DNA of 64,000 nt from Streptomyces sp. HB132 (GTDB lineage Bacteria > Actinomycetota > Actinomycetes > Streptomycetales > Streptomycetaceae), in assembly GCF_016909575.1 (NCBI RefSeq), contig NZ_JAFBGA010000021.1:1-64000 (forward strand), in the 5' to 3' direction. Positions 11,763-22,100 of the stretch are shown piece after piece (position 1 is the stretch's first letter; each line of letters begins with the position of its first letter). A program made the translations under genes and the position numbers. The notes beneath the pieces are model-generated. The model saw only the letters and a list, made by a program, of their open reading frames with translations. It searched no databases and had not been told where the DNA came from.

Positions 11763-13306
11763 GCGGGCCAAGAGCGGGGGACACCGTGCCCGGGCAGGGC
11801 GTCGTGTGGCGCACCCGCGGGGCGCTCCTGCTGGAGGCGGTGGGTGCCGTGGCGACCGTCGCCTCGGTGATCGCCGTCGTCGAGGTCTGCCGGGAGCTGC
11901 TCACCGGGAACGCGACCGAGAGCCGCCTGCTGTGGCTGGTGGTCACCGCCGCCGGCGCGGCGGTGACCGGGCTCACCGTGCAGACGGCGGGCCGGTTACT
12001 GAGCCGGGAGGCGGCCGTCCGCAGCCAGGAGTTCTATCGTGCCGGGGTAGCCTCCCGGCTGCGCGGCGACCCCGACGCCAGGCCGCTGCACAAGGCATGG
12101 CAGGCGCACGGCACCGCCTTGGGCCGCGACCTCGTCGCGGCCGGGCTGATGGTCGGCCGAGCCGGCTCGGAACTCCTGTCGGCCGTCCTGCTGTCCGTGC
12201 TGTCGATCGGATACCTGTTCTGGGTGGACTGGCGGATGGCGCTGGTCACGCTGACCCCCATCCTGCTGGGATTCGTCACCTTCGGCGTCATCTCCGCCCG
12301 CTTCTTCCGCGAGATGAAGGACGACTACGAATCGAGCATCGGCGCCGTCAACGTCGTGGGCCCGCGGATCGGCCTGGACGCGAGGATCAACCGCGCCGGC
12401 TCGCGGGGCCGCACAGCTGCCGAGACCAGGGAATCCGCCCTCCGGCTGGCCGATGTCACCGACGAGTTCAGCGGTTTCTTCATCACACGCATCGGCACCC
12501 TGCTGGGCGGAAGGGCACTCGCCGAGATCGCCTTCTCACCCCTGACCGTCCTCGTCTTCGTCCTCGTCGGAGGCGTGCCCATGGTCCGGGCGGGCTGGCT
12601 CGCGCCGGCCGACCTGGTCCCGTTCGTGCTGGTGGGGGCCGGACTGGCGGCACCGTTGCTGGCCATCACCTACGCGGCGGAGGAGGCCGGCGAAGGCAAG
12701 AAGGCGACGACGCAGCTGACCGCGTTCGCCACCGGCGCCAAGGCGGCGCCCGATGCGGAGGAGACTCCGCCGGAGCTGCCCGACCGGGGGGTGCTGACGG
12801 TCGTCGAACCCGAACCCGGGGCCGCGGACCGGTTGATCGACCGGATCGCCGCCGGCGTGCCCCACGAGCGGTTCGCGGCGGTGGGGGCGGAACCGGCAGT
12901 CGTGATCGGACCGGTCCTCGCGTACATCACCGCCGACTGCCCGGACGGCCGCTTGGAGGAGGCGGAGCGTGCGGCCAGGATCGCCGGGGTGCACGACGTG
13001 ATCTCGTCGCTCCCCCGTGGGTACGCCTCGGTCGTGGGTGCCGAGGCTTCGCTGTCACGTCCGGAGCTTCAGCGCATCGCGCTGGCGAGGGTGCTCGCCG
13101 GGAACCGCGACACAATCCTGCTCGACGAGCGGGCCTTCCCCGGCGACCCGGACGTGCTCAGGGCGGCGGTGGAGGACCTGCGCGAGCGGGCGGCCGTGGT
13201 CGTCGTGTCCGCCGGGGCGCCCGGGACCATCGCGGCGGATCTCGCCCTGACGACCGCCGGGCACCCTGCCCGGACCTCAGCACCATCCGGGGAGCCCAGC
13301 CGATGA
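11759..13306 (+). CDS. ABC transporter-like half protein, membrane domain plus degenerate ATPase domain
   Basis: A 515-residue protein whose first ~330 residues hold about six hydrophobic helices of an exporter-type ABC membrane domain. The C-terminal ~190 residues resemble an ATP-binding domain but are shortened. No Walker A GxxGxGKS/T is visible; the equivalent stretch reads EPEPGAADRL. The signature is LSRPE instead of LSGGQ. A Walker B-like ILLDE remains. The ATG overlaps the carbamoyltransferase stop by four bases and its own stop overlaps the next start in the same way, so three genes are translationally coupled. A TTA codon lies at 11996-11998. It probably pairs with the next gene as a heterodimer for export or product handling. 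Without a Walker A it should not hydrolyse ATP in the usual way. Confidence 0.8.
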   Translation: MSGPRAGDTVPGQGVVWRTRGALLLEAVGAVATVASVIAVVEVCRELLTGNATESRLLWLVVTAAGAAVTGLTVQTAGRLLSREAAVRSQEFYRAGVASRLRGDPDARPLHKAWQAHGTALGRDLVAAGLMVGRAGSELLSAVLLSVLSIGYLFWVDWRMALVTLTPILLGFVTFGVISARFFREMKDDYESSIGAVNVVGPRIGLDARINRAGSRGRTAAETRESALRLADVTDEFSGFFITRIGTLLGGRALAEIAFSPLTVLVFVLVGGVPMVRAGWLAPADLVPFVLVGAGLAAPLLAITYAAEEAGEGKKATTQLTAFATGAKAAPDAEETPPELPDRGVLTVVEPEPGAADRLIDRIAAGVPHERFAAVGAEPAVVIGPVLAYITADCPDGRLEEAERAARIAGVHDVISSLPRGYASVVGAEASLSRPELQRIALARVLAGNRDTILLDERAFPGDPDVLRAAVEDLRERAAVVVVSAGAPGTIAADLALTTAGHPARTSAPSGEPSR

Positions 13307-14904
13307 GACCCGTACTGAACCGCTTCCTGTCCCTGTCCGGCTCCGGCCGCCAGCAGGTGGTGGCCCTGATGCTGTTCCTCGTCCTGGGCGCGGTCACCCA
13401 GGGCATCGCCTTCGCCCTCGTCGTGCCGATCACCGACGGCGTCTTCGCCCGGAGCGGTCCGGTGCCCTGGGGGTGGATCGCCACCCTGGTGGCCATCGCC
13501 GCCGTACAAGCGGTCCTGCACCACCGGAGCGTGCCGATGGGCAACCGGCTGGGCGCCGACCTGGTCACCACTCTGCACCGGGCCGTCGCCGAGCGGGCGT
13601 CGGTGCTGCCCGCCAGGTCCCTCGGCCCGGCCCACGCCGACCGGATCGCCTCACTGGACGGCACGGCGGTGGTCGTGCTGATGGGTCTGCCCGCGCACGT
13701 CCTGCGCCCGCTGGTGGCCGCGGTCGCCACCCCGCTGACGGTGATCCTGATCACGGCGTTCGTCGAGATCCGCTTCGCGGCGGGGCTGGCTGTCGGTCTG
13801 GTCCTGATGGTGGCGGCCTCCTTCGGCGTGGTCCGGCTGCTCACCCGGACCGAGGAGACCGACAGCGCCGAGTGGCTCCGGCGGGTCTTCACACAGCCCG
13901 CCGCCGCGGAGCACGCCCCCGAGGCGGAGAACCGTGCTCCGTCGGCGCTCCCGCACGCGGTGGGGGAGGTGCTGCTGTGGCGCGTCGTCGAGATCGCGCT
14001 CTGCCCCGCCGTCGCGGCCTGCGTGGTGCTGACGACCACGGACGATCTGTCGCCCGGGACGGCCGTCGCCCTCGTCGTACTGGCGGTGCTGACCTTCCGC
14101 CCGGTCATGGAGGCGGCGCTGCTGAGCAGCACCGTCATGAAGTCCCGTGGGGTGCTGACCACGATCGGCAGACTGCTCGACGCCGGTGACGCCGAACCTC
14201 CCCGAGCCGACTGGCCGGAACACGGCGACATCGAGTTCGACGACGTCGGTCTGCTCGTCGGGCGGACGACGGTGCTCGCCGGAGTCTCGTTCCGGCTCCC
14301 CGCGGGCACCACCACGGTGATCACCGGCACTCCTGACGGCAACCGCCTGGTACTGGGCGACCTCCTGGCCGGAGACGTACGTCCGACCTCGGGGCAGGTG
14401 CGGATCGGAGGGGTGGACGTCGGCCTGATCGCCGCTTCCGAGACCGCCCGGCGCCTTTGCAGGGTCTCCCCGGCGGACCCCGCTCTCACCCGGGAGGAGG
14501 CGGCCCGGTTCCTCGGCTCCCCCGAGGGATCCGGGCTGCCGGATCTGCCGGGCGTGGCCGACGCGCTGGACCGACTGCGCGCAACGGTGTCCGCCCCCTC
14601 CGAGGACGTCGGCCCGCCGCTGTCCGGCCCCGACCTGTGGCGGCTCGCCCTGCTGCGCGCGGTCTCGGCCGACCCTGCCGCAGCCGTGGTGGACGCGACC
14701 GCCGGCGAGGACCTGTTCACCGGCGACCCGGAACTGGCGGAGCTGCTGTCGGCCTTCACCCGTGGCCGCACCTGCTGGCTGGTCCTCGGCGCCGGGCACA
14801 CACCACCGCCCTGCGGAGCGTCCCTGACCGTGGACGGCTCCCACGTCTCCAGCGGCACACAGCACGGCATCACCTGGAAAGAAACCGAGATGCGGAGGAA
14901 TTGA
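13303..14904 (+). CDS. Second ABC transporter-like half protein with degenerate ATPase motifs
   Basis: A 533-residue protein starting at the ATGA overlap with the previous gene. The N-terminal ~300 residues contain several hydrophobic spans of an ABC exporter fold. The C-terminal part follows the order of an ATP-binding domain (IEFDDVGLLVG, then VSFRLPAGTTTVITG), but the Walker A position reads GTPDGNRL with no Lys-Ser/Thr. The signature region reads LSGPDLWRLALLRA, and the Walker B acidic pair is reduced to VVDATAGED. Both partners of the pair are therefore altered at ATPase residues, which is unusual because heterodimeric exporters normally keep at least one functional site. The 98-residue gene follows two bases after the stop. 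Confidence 0.78.
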   Translation: MRPVLNRFLSLSGSGRQQVVALMLFLVLGAVTQGIAFALVVPITDGVFARSGPVPWGWIATLVAIAAVQAVLHHRSVPMGNRLGADLVTTLHRAVAERASVLPARSLGPAHADRIASLDGTAVVVLMGLPAHVLRPLVAAVATPLTVILITAFVEIRFAAGLAVGLVLMVAASFGVVRLLTRTEETDSAEWLRRVFTQPAAAEHAPEAENRAPSALPHAVGEVLLWRVVEIALCPAVAACVVLTTTDDLSPGTAVALVVLAVLTFRPVMEAALLSSTVMKSRGVLTTIGRLLDAGDAEPPRADWPEHGDIEFDDVGLLVGRTTVLAGVSFRLPAGTTTVITGTPDGNRLVLGDLLAGDVRPTSGQVRIGGVDVGLIAASETARRLCRVSPADPALTREEAARFLGSPEGSGLPDLPGVADALDRLRATVSAPSEDVGPPLSGPDLWRLALLRAVSADPAAAVVDATAGEDLFTGDPELAELLSAFTRGRTCWLVLGAGHTPPPCGASLTVDGSHVSSGTQHGITWKETEMRRN

Positions 14905-14906
14905 CG

Positions 14907-15203
14907 ATGACCACGGAACAGGTTGCGGGAGTGGACGTGCTGGTCCACGGGCTCCGCCGGTACGTCGAGTCGCTGCAGGTATCGGCCGGTGACTCGGTGG
15001 CGGTGCGCAGACTGATGAACGACCTCGACCGGCTGGAGCTGGACCTCGGGGACCTACGCCTCCCGCAGGACGCCGTTCCGCCGCAGTCGCCCGTGGAAAG
15101 GGGCGTCGAGGTGATCAGGGTTCCGGACGCCGTGGGCGATCCCGGGCAGTGGCACGGCGTGGACGACGAGGGCATCGGAGGTCACCGACGTCACCACGCG
15201 TGA
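14907..15203 (+). CDS. Small protein of unknown function, 98 aa
   Basis: The ATG is preceded by a strong GGAGGAA ribosome site (14894-14900) and lies two bases after the ABC-like gene stop, so it belongs to the same operon. The sequence begins MTTEQVAGVDVLVHG, continues with an amphipathic, leucine- and aspartate-rich helix (about residues 10-50, MNDLDRLELDLGDL) and ends in a polar tail rich in Gly, Asp and His. There is no signal peptide, membrane span or carrier-protein serine motif. I do not recognise the family. Its position suggests an accessory partner of the ABC-like pair or the PKS. A strong hairpin follows at 15221-15243. Confidence 0.6.
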   Translation: MTTEQVAGVDVLVHGLRRYVESLQVSAGDSVAVRRLMNDLDRLELDLGDLRLPQDAVPPQSPVERGVEVIRVPDAVGDPGQWHGVDDEGIGGHRRHHA

Positions 15204-15220
15204 CCCCCCACAGCTGCGCG

Positions 15221-15243
15221 GACGGGGCCCCTCGGGCCCCGTC
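15221..15243 (+). terminator. Hairpin terminator after the left-arm operon
   Basis: A perfect 10-bp stem GACGGGGCCC / GGGCCCCGTC closes a three-base CTC loop. It lies 18 bases after the stop of the 98-residue gene and 55 bases before the type II thioesterase. There is no T-run, as is common in Streptomyces. It probably ends or weakens transcription from the PKS operon. Confidence 0.55.
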
Positions 15244-15297
15244 GCCGGCCTGCTCACCTCCGCACCCGCACACCTCCGACGGACGGATCACACACCC

Positions 15298-16065
15298 ATG
15301 ACCTCACCCACGTCTACGCAGGACCCGTGGATCCGGGCCTTCCACCCGGCTCCGCAGGCATCCCGCCGGCTGATCTGCTTCCCGCACGCGGGCGGCTCGG
15401 CCAGCTTCTACTTCCCCGTCTCGGCGGCGCTGGCCCCCGACGTGGACGTGCTTGCCGTGCAGTATCCGGGCAGGCAGGACCGCCGCCACGAGCCGGGCAT
15501 CGTCGACATCGGCGTCATGGCGGACCAGGCGGCCGAGGCGCTGCTCCCGTACGCGGACCGGAGCCCGCTCACCCTCTTCGGTCACAGCATGGGAGCATGC
15601 GTGGCCTTCGAGGTGGCCCGCCGCCTGGAACAGGCCGGCCGGGGCCCGGACCACGTCTTCGCCTCCGGCCGCCGTGCTCCCTCCAGCTACCGCGACGAGA
15701 CCGTGCACCAGCGCGACGACGACGGCATCGTGGCCGAGATGCGGGCGATGAGCGGCACCGATGCGCGGGTCCTGGGCGACGAGGAACTGCTGCGCATGGT
15801 GCTGCCCGCCATCCGCAGCGACTACCGGGCGGTCGAGACCTACCTTGCCGACCCCGGCGCCGCGGTGACCTGCCCTGTCACCGCCCTGACCGGGGACGCC
15901 GACCCCTGGACCACGCACGAGGAGGCCCGCGCGTGGGAGAAGCACACGACGGGCCCGTTCGAACTCAAGGTCTTCTCCGGAGGCCACTTCTACCTCAGCA
16001 GCCGCGCCCGCGAGGTCATGGCTGTCCTGGAGGACCATTTCGCCTCCGGAGGAGCACCCCGGTGA
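15298..16065 (+). CDS. Type II thioesterase (editing), left arm
   Basis: A 255-residue alpha/beta hydrolase of the TEII family that clears misprimed or stalled acyl groups from carrier proteins. It has the FPHAGG oxyanion region near the N-terminus, the nucleophile GHSMG with Ser97, and the C-terminal catalytic histidine in GGHFYLS. It has no signal peptide. It is transcribed rightward and converges on the megasynthase gene, whose stop lies 33 bases beyond. The ribosome site is weak (GACGGA upstream). It could serve the PKS on its left or the NRPS-PKS on its right. Confidence 0.93.
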   Translation: MTSPTSTQDPWIRAFHPAPQASRRLICFPHAGGSASFYFPVSAALAPDVDVLAVQYPGRQDRRHEPGIVDIGVMADQAAEALLPYADRSPLTLFGHSMGACVAFEVARRLEQAGRGPDHVFASGRRAPSSYRDETVHQRDDDGIVAEMRAMSGTDARVLGDEELLRMVLPAIRSDYRAVETYLADPGAAVTCPVTALTGDADPWTTHEEARAWEKHTTGPFELKVFSGGHFYLSSRAREVMAVLEDHFASGGAPR

Positions 16066-16088
16066 GGCGTCCACCGCCCGGCGCGTAC

Positions 16089-16116
16089 GTCCCACGCGTC
16101 AGGGGACGCGCGGGAC
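16089..16116. terminator. Hairpin between convergent thioesterase and megasynthase genes
   Basis: GTCCCACGCGTC pairs with GACGCGCGGGAC around an AGGG loop with one mismatch. It overlaps the last codons of the megasynthase and lies just past the type II thioesterase, where both transcripts converge, so it may terminate in both directions. Confidence 0.45.
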
Positions 16117-19100
16117 GGGCAGCGGGCGGTGCGGGGCCTGTGTGACGTGGTGGAGGTGCTCGCCGAAGGCCAGGGCCCAGGACCTGATGGTGGACCCGTC
16201 GAAGAGATCCGTCGAGTACTCGAAGGTGACGGCGATCGTGTCGGGGCCGGGCACCAGGACCACGTACAGCTCGTTGCGGGCCACACCCGATGTCGGGAGG
16301 TCGCGTACCGACGCCGAGATCGACCGCATGTCCAGGGTGGACGGCGGGGTGGTGACCACGGTGAAGAGCACGGTCGGGAAGAGCGAGGCGCCCGTCTCCG
16401 GTGAGACCAGCTCCACCACGTCGGTCAGGGGCAGTTCCTGGTGGTCGAGCGCGGTGAAGAGCGTCGAGCCGAGCTGCTTCACGAGGTCGGCGAACGTGGC
16501 GGCCTCGCCCAGCCGGGCACGCAACAGGACCGCGTCACCCAGGAGCCCGACCACGCCGGACCGGTCGCGGCGGGTGCGGTTCGCGCTGGACGCGGCCAGC
16601 ACCACGTCCGTGAGCCCGCCGCACAGTCCGGACGCCCAGCTCGCGAACGCCGCGGCCAGGACGGTGTAGGGCGTCGTCCCCAGGCGGGTCGCCGTCTCCG
16701 CGAGCCGCCCGGGGACGTCCCCGTCGATGGCCCATGTGTGCAGCGCGCCCCTGCCGGAGAGCTTCGCGGGGCGCGGCCGGTCGTACGGCAACGGCAACCG
16801 CAGCGGTACGCCGTCGAGTTCGGTACGCCAGAACCGGCTCAGTTCCGCCCTGCGCTCTGCGCCCAGCTCGTTCTCCATACGGGCGTAGTCGGTGAACTGT
16901 ATTTCAGGCAGGGGGAGTCGACTGTCGACGCCTTGGTGCCGGGCGTCGTGGAGCTCCTGCAGTTCGTGCCAGATGACGCCCATGGACCAGCCGTCGCAGA
17001 CGGCGTGGTGGAACACGGTGACCAGCACCCAGCGATCCCGCCCGAGCCGAGCGAGCCGGAAGCGGAAGAGCGGCGCGCTGTCCATCGCCAGCGGGCGCGT
17101 GGCCTCGTCCCGGCACCACCGCTCGACCGCGTCGGCGTCGTCGCCGTGCGCGGTCAGGTCGTCCACCGGCAGGTCCACGGGCACCTGGGACAGCACCTCG
17201 ACCAGGTACCGCCCGTCGCGGTGCACGGCTCTGCTCCGCAGCGCGTGATGGCGACCGACCAGGTCCTCCAGAGCACCCGCCAGGTGCCGGGGGTCGAGCT
17301 CGCCGTTCAGGTCGATGCGGTGAGCGACGTTGTAGACCCCGGGGTCGGAGTGCTCGTGGTGCCGGTGCCACAGTCTGCGCAGCGTGGAGGGCATCGGCGC
17401 GGTGTCCACCACCGGCCCGGCGGGAGCGGGCCGCTCACCGCGGCCCGCGACGCCACGGATCGTGGGGTCGAGGAAGAACTCGGCCATGGACAGCTCGATG
17501 CCCAGCTGGTCCGCCGTGCGGTTGAGGAGCCTGATCGCGCTGAGGGAGTGACCGCCGAGCTCGAAGAACGACTCGGTGACCGGGATCTGGCGCGAACCGA
17601 GCTCGTCGCACCACAGCTCGTGCAGGGACTTCTCCAGCCTGGTCGAGGGCTGCGCGTCCGTGCCCCGTGCCGTGCCGTCCGGCTCAGGTTCGGGCAGCCG
17701 GCCCCGGTCCAGCTTCCCCGCGGTGTTCACCGGGAGCCGGTCCAGGCACACCCAGCGGCGCGGCACCAGATGGTCGGGGAGCTCCGCGGACAGCGCGTCT
17801 CGCAGCCCGCGCAGGTCCGCCGCCGGAGCGGCAGGGACCACGTAGGCGACCAGCTCCTTCTCGCCGTGCTGGTCGTGGCGGGACACGACGGCAGCGTCCC
17901 GTACCCCGGGTAGGGCGCTCAACGCCCCCTGCACCTCGGCCGGTTCCACCCGATGGCCCCGGATCTTCACCTGATCGTCCGTACGGCCGCAGTACTGCAG
18001 GGAGCCGTCCGTGCGCCAGCGTCCGAGGTCCCCCGTCCGGTACGACAGAGAACCCGCGCCGTCCGGCAGGAAGGCGCCGGCCGTCTCGGCCGGGCGGGCG
18101 TGGTAGCCGTGCGCGACCGGCGCGCCTCCCACGTGGATCTCGCCGACCGCACCCGGAAGCACCTCGTGCCCCGCACCGTCCAGCAGGACGATCCGCGCTC
18201 CCGGCACCGGCGTGCCGATCGGCGGCCACTCCTCGCCACCGGGGTCGACCCGGTGCGAGGTGACGATGACGGAGGTCTCCGTCGGCCCGTACTGGTTGTA
18301 CAGCGCGCACCGGGTGTGTGCCGCGAGGAAGCGGCGGAAGGAGTCGGTGAGCTGAAGCGCCTCACCTGCGGAGAACAGCTCGCGCAGCGAGGGCAGTTCG
18401 GGCCGCGTCTCCATCAGATACCTGAGCGGCGTGGAGGGCATGAACATCCGCTGCACCTCGTGACGGCGCACCGCCTCCGCGACCGCCACGGGGTCGTGCC
18501 GCACCTCGTCGTCGATCAGCACCAGCGTCGCCCCGGAGCACAGCGTCGTGAAGATCTCCTGCACGCTGACGTCGAACGAGGGCGATGTCCACTGCAGGGT
18601 GCGGAGCCCGACGTGGGCGTCCAGGTGGCCCCGTACGAGGTTGACCGGACCGCGGTGCGGCACGACGACGCCCTTGGAACGGCCGGTCGAGCCCGAGGTG
18701 TAGATGCAGTACGCGGGGTCCTCGGGCCTCGCTCCGTCGGCAGGGGGTTCTGCCTCGGGGGCGCCGTCGACCTCGTCCAGGAGCCTCACCGGCAGCCCTG
18801 GCCGGAGCCCGGGATGACGCGCGAGGACGGCGGCTGAGGTCAGCAGCAGGACGGGCGCGCCGTCGTCGAGGAGCGCTGCGAGCCGTGGCGAGGGCATGGA
18901 AGGGTCGAGCGGCAGATACGCGGCGCCGCTCCTGAACACCCCCAGCACGGCGGCGACCAGCTCCGGGCCGCGCGGCAGCAGCAGAGCCACACGTTCTCCG
19001 CGCACGGCTCCACGGGCGCGCAGGTCGTGGGCGAGAGTGTTCGCGCGGACGTCCAGTTCCCGGTACCGGACGCTCTCCGCACCGTGCACCAGGGCGACGG

Positions 19101-22100
19101 CGTCGGGTGTCCTGTGCACCTGCTGCTCGAACAGCCCGTGCAGGGTGTCCTCGACCGCGGGTGTCGGCTCCTCCAGACGTCCCAGCCTCGCGAGGGACGT
19201 ACGGTCGGCCGCGGTCACCGCGGTCAGATCGCGCAGCGGCGCGCCGGGAGCGTCGAGAGCGCGGCGCAACACCTGCTCCACGTGGTGCGTGAAGCGACGC
19301 ACCGTGGCCTCGTCGAACAGCGCGGTGTCGTACTCGACCATGAACCGCACCCCGTCACGGTGGTGCGTGAAGTAGACGCTCAGGTCGAAGGGGGCGCGCG
19401 CGCTCGGTACGTCGAGCAGCGTCGCCGCCAGCCGGGGCGGGTCGAACGTCACCTCGCCCTCGTTCTCGTACTCCACCATCACCTGGAAGAGCGGGTTGCG
19501 TCCCGGGTCCCGGCGTGGGTTGAGCTCCCCGACCAGCTCGTCGAAGGGGACACCGGTGTGCTCGTACGCGGCTGTGCTGCTGGCGCGCACCCGGTGCAGC
19601 AGCGTCGGGAAGTCCGGGTCGCCGGCCAGATCCAGACGCAGGGGAACGGTGTCGAGGAACAGGCCGATGTGGTGCTCCGCGCCGGCGGGCCGGGCGGCGA
19701 CAGCGGTGCCGAGGACCACGTCGTGCTGCCCGCTCAACCGGCCGAGCACCGCCGCGACGGCACCGGTGAGTGCCATGAACGGAGTTGCCCGGTGGCCGGC
19801 CGCGAAAGCCTTCAGCGCGCCGGTGAGTTCGGCGTCCAGCTCGTGGGTCAGGCTCGCGCCCGCCCCCGACCTGACAGGGGGACGGGGCCGGTCCGTGGGC
19901 AGGTCGAGCTCAGGGGCCCCGGCGAGCTCACGCCGCCAGAAGCCGAGGGACTCGGCGTGGTCCTCCGCCGTGCGGGCCGGGGCCACCTCCGGCAGGGGCG
20001 GCGGCCCGGGGGCCCCGGGTTCGACGGCGCGGTAGCAGGCGGCCAGGTCTCGGACGAGCACCGCCGTGGAGGCCGAGTCGAAGACGATGTGGTGTGCCAG
20101 CAGGAAGAGCAGATGCCGCTCCTCGGACAGCCGCAGCAGCCTCGCCGTCACCAGCGGCCCCTCGCGCAGGCCGAGTACCCGGCGCCCCTCCGTCCCGAGC
20201 GTGGCGCGCAGCGCCTCGTCCTCCGACGCCCCTGTGTGGTCGTCGACCGGACAGTCGATCCGCACCCGGTCACGTATCTCCTGGTACGGCACCCCGCCGG
20301 AGTCGAGGAACGTCGTCCGAAGCGCCGGATGCCTGTCGGCGACCTGCTGGAGGGCCCGCTGCAGTGCGGGTACGTTCAGCGGACCGTCCAGGCGGATCGC
20401 CTTGGGCTCGTGGTACATGCTGGTCCTCGGATGCAGCTGCTCCAGGAACCAGATGCGGCGCTGCGCCGGTGACAACGGCACCCGCTTCGGATCGGGCGCC
20501 GTCTGCTCCGGAGCGCCGAGCTGCTCGCGGCGGCGGACCCGGTCGAGCAACGGCAGAGCATCCAGGACCCGCTCCGTCGGCACGCCGAAGTCCACGAAAC
20601 AGGCGATCTCGTCCGTGCCGGCGTCCACCAGACGGCGTACGGTCTCGGCCGCCGTGTGCTCGTCGCCGATCAGGGCGCGCGTGGCGCAGTAGCGTTCGTA
20701 CGCCCTCTCCAGGAGGAACTCGACGTCCTCCTCGGGAGTGTTGTCGAGGTCCGCCGTGAAGCCCAGGCTGTTGGTGACCTGACCGAAGAGGGACAGGGAG
20801 GAACGCAGGTACGACACGAACGGCCGGTACGCCTCCGCCCGTGCGCGGTCCGCGTCCTCACCGAGGTACGTGTGCACGAGCACCACCACCCGGCCCGCAG
20901 CCGGGTCGAGCCCGTGCTCGGCACGGGTACGCCGGTACAACGCGATGTTCTCCGCCAGTTGCTCCACGGTCTGCGTCATCAGGTTGGTGACCACGCCCAG
21001 GCCCTCGACCGCCGCCCGGCGGTAGCTGTCCGGGTTGCTCACCACCGCTACGTACAGGGGGATCTCCCGCTGCAGGGGGCGGGGGTGGAGGCTGATCTCG
21101 ACGGGCTCGCCGTCACCGGCGGTCGTCGGCACGGACTGCCCCGACCAGAGCTGCCGCACGGTCTCCAACTGCTCGTACATCAGTTCGCGATGCCGGCCGA
21201 AGTGCTGCGGGGCGAGCGAGAAGTCGGTGGCGTGCCAGCCGCCGGCGACGCACAGACCCGCCCGGCCGCCGGAGATGTTGTCGACGACCGACCACTCCTC
21301 GGCGACCCGCACCGGATGGTGGAGCGGGAGGACGACCGAGCCCGCGTGCAGCCGGATGCGGCTGGTGTGGGCCGCGAGCGCGGCGGCCAGCACGGAGGGG
21401 TTGGGGAAGAGCGCGCCGAAGGAGTTGAAATGGCGCTCCGGGAGCCACAGGGCGTGGAATCCGTTCTCGTCCGCGTACTTCGAAGCCGCCATGATCAGCG
21501 CGTACTTGTCACGGTCGGCGTCCTGGGGATAGTCGCCGAAGAAGTACAGGCTGAAATCGCACCCGGCGGCGGGGGCGGGCAAGGGCTGCCCCTGCTCGCG
21601 AACCGGCTCGGGGGGCTGCGACGGGAGGGGCGGGCTGTGGGCCTGGGTGTGGGCCCGGACCGGCGTCGGCGTCGGGGCTGCCGTCGGCACGGGGGCCGGG
21701 GCCCGGACCGGAGTCGGCGCGGGGCTCGGTGCCGGTATCGGGGGAGCGGCGGGCGGCGCGGACGCGAGTACGTCCAGTTGGCGGGACATCACTCCGGTGA
21801 CCTGGTCGACGAGATGCTCGGCCAGTTTCAGCTGCTGCCCCAGCAGTTCGTGAAGCCCGGAGGGCGCTTCGGCAGCCGGTTCCGGTGCTGCCACGGGCGC
21901 CGGTACGGCCTCCGGTGCCGGTGCCGGTGCCGGTGCCGGTGTCTGCGCCGGCACCTGGTCCGGCTGCCGCTCGTCCGCCTCCCGGCGTGGTTCCCGGCGC
22001 GGCTCCCCAGTCACCCCCACCGAACCGGCGGCCGTCCCCTTCCCCAGCTCCGCCAGACGTACGGCCAGCGCGCGCGGGGTGTCCGCCGAGGCGAACAGCT

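Noticed and set aside
21570-22000. Pro/Ala repeat sequence in the megasynthase as a possible mobile or satellite repeat
   Set aside because: It is in frame between the ACP and the monooxygenase and has the composition of a flexible interdomain linker.
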